DNA of 12,982 bases from an uncultured Eubacteriales bacterium. GTDB lineage: Bacteria > Bacillota > Clostridia > Oscillospirales > Oscillospiraceae. Of this stretch, positions 12,908 through 12,982 are shown in pieces. The notes beneath the pieces were generated by a model, which saw only the letters and a list, made by a program, of their open reading frames with translations, was not told the origin of the DNA and did no database searches. Where the stretch lies: the NCBI GenBank assembly GCA_900548615.1, contig URKW01000060.1, forward strand, positions 1-12,982. Reading direction: 5' to 3'. Position numbers and translations under genes: made by a program. Every line of letters starts with the position of its first letter. Position 1 is the first letter of the stretch.

Positions 12908-12982
12908 ACTGCCACCTCCTGTTTCGTTTTCAGGCGGCTCTTTTTCTTTTGGTATCGCTTGTCTGCCCGCCAGCCCTCTGGA
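12904..12982 (-). CDS. C-terminal 25 residues of an unidentified upstream gene (cut by window edge)
   Basis: This frame enters from the right edge and ends PEGWRADKRYQKKKSRLKTK then QEVAV, with its TGA overlapping the ATG of the next gene. The stop-start overlap and the ribosome site lying within its last codons are typical of compact phage operons. The tail is strongly basic. Too short to identify. Confidence 0.5.
   Translation of the reverse strand, partial: PEGWRADKRYQKKKSRLKTKQEVAV

Noticed and set aside
1..12982. CRISPR arrays, tRNA or rRNA genes, transposases, integrases, replication origins
   Set aside because: Looked for by eye on both strands. No regularly spaced repeats, cloverleaf sequences or recombinase motifs were found.

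Overview
The window comes from a GC-rich anaerobic Firmicute, most likely a butyrate-forming gut Clostridia member (Oscillospiraceae, Flavonifractor/Intestinimonas type). This placement is inferred from fermentation enzymes, strong AGGAGG ribosome sites, a Cna/SpaA-type surface protein and phage-type small genes; it was not tested by a search.

Region 1 (1-5587, all minus strand) is one tight operon, read right to left: crotonase-type enoyl-CoA hydratase, family I (propionate/acetate type) CoA-transferase, 4-hydroxybutyryl-CoA dehydratase (abfD), PaaI-type thioesterase, butyryl-CoA dehydrogenase (bcd) and the first 35 codons of etfB. Together they would activate 4-hydroxybutyrate to its CoA ester, dehydrate and isomerise it to crotonyl-CoA, and reduce that to butyryl-CoA with an electron-transferring flavoprotein. 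The hydratase allows a side branch to 3-hydroxybutyryl-CoA and acetyl-CoA.

Region 2 (5588-8835) is the control module. A near-perfect sigma-54 promoter drives the operon leftwards. A divergent PAS-AAA+-HTH sigma-54 activator gene lies next to it. Three copies of an 18-bp palindrome (CTATTCA-N4-TGAATAG, the third imperfect) occur between the two genes: one is about 155 bp upstream of the predicted start site, and two are embedded in the activator's own sigma-70 promoter. The gene convergent with the activator is rpoN itself, encoding sigma-54 with a complete RpoN box. The two share a 21-bp perfect inverted-repeat terminator that contains both stop codons. Sigma factor, activator, enhancer sites, promoter and catabolic operon therefore sit within 9 kb.

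Region 3 (8836-about 11968) is an AT-richer leader with several inverted repeats and a good sigma-70 promoter, followed by a large secreted/surface protein gene (prealbumin-like/SpaA domains). Its reading frame is broken twice: an extra base at a CCC-T site and a missing base in an A6 run. It is also cut off at its 3' end.

Region 4 (about 11960-12982) is phage- or integrative-element-type DNA on the minus strand: a DUF4406 protein, a protein of the type annotated as phage replication terminator, a small Cys-rich basic protein and the end of one more gene. The DUF4406 gene and the surface-protein gene meet tail to tail in a chimeric junction. This is either a recombination or deletion scar, or an assembly misjoin.
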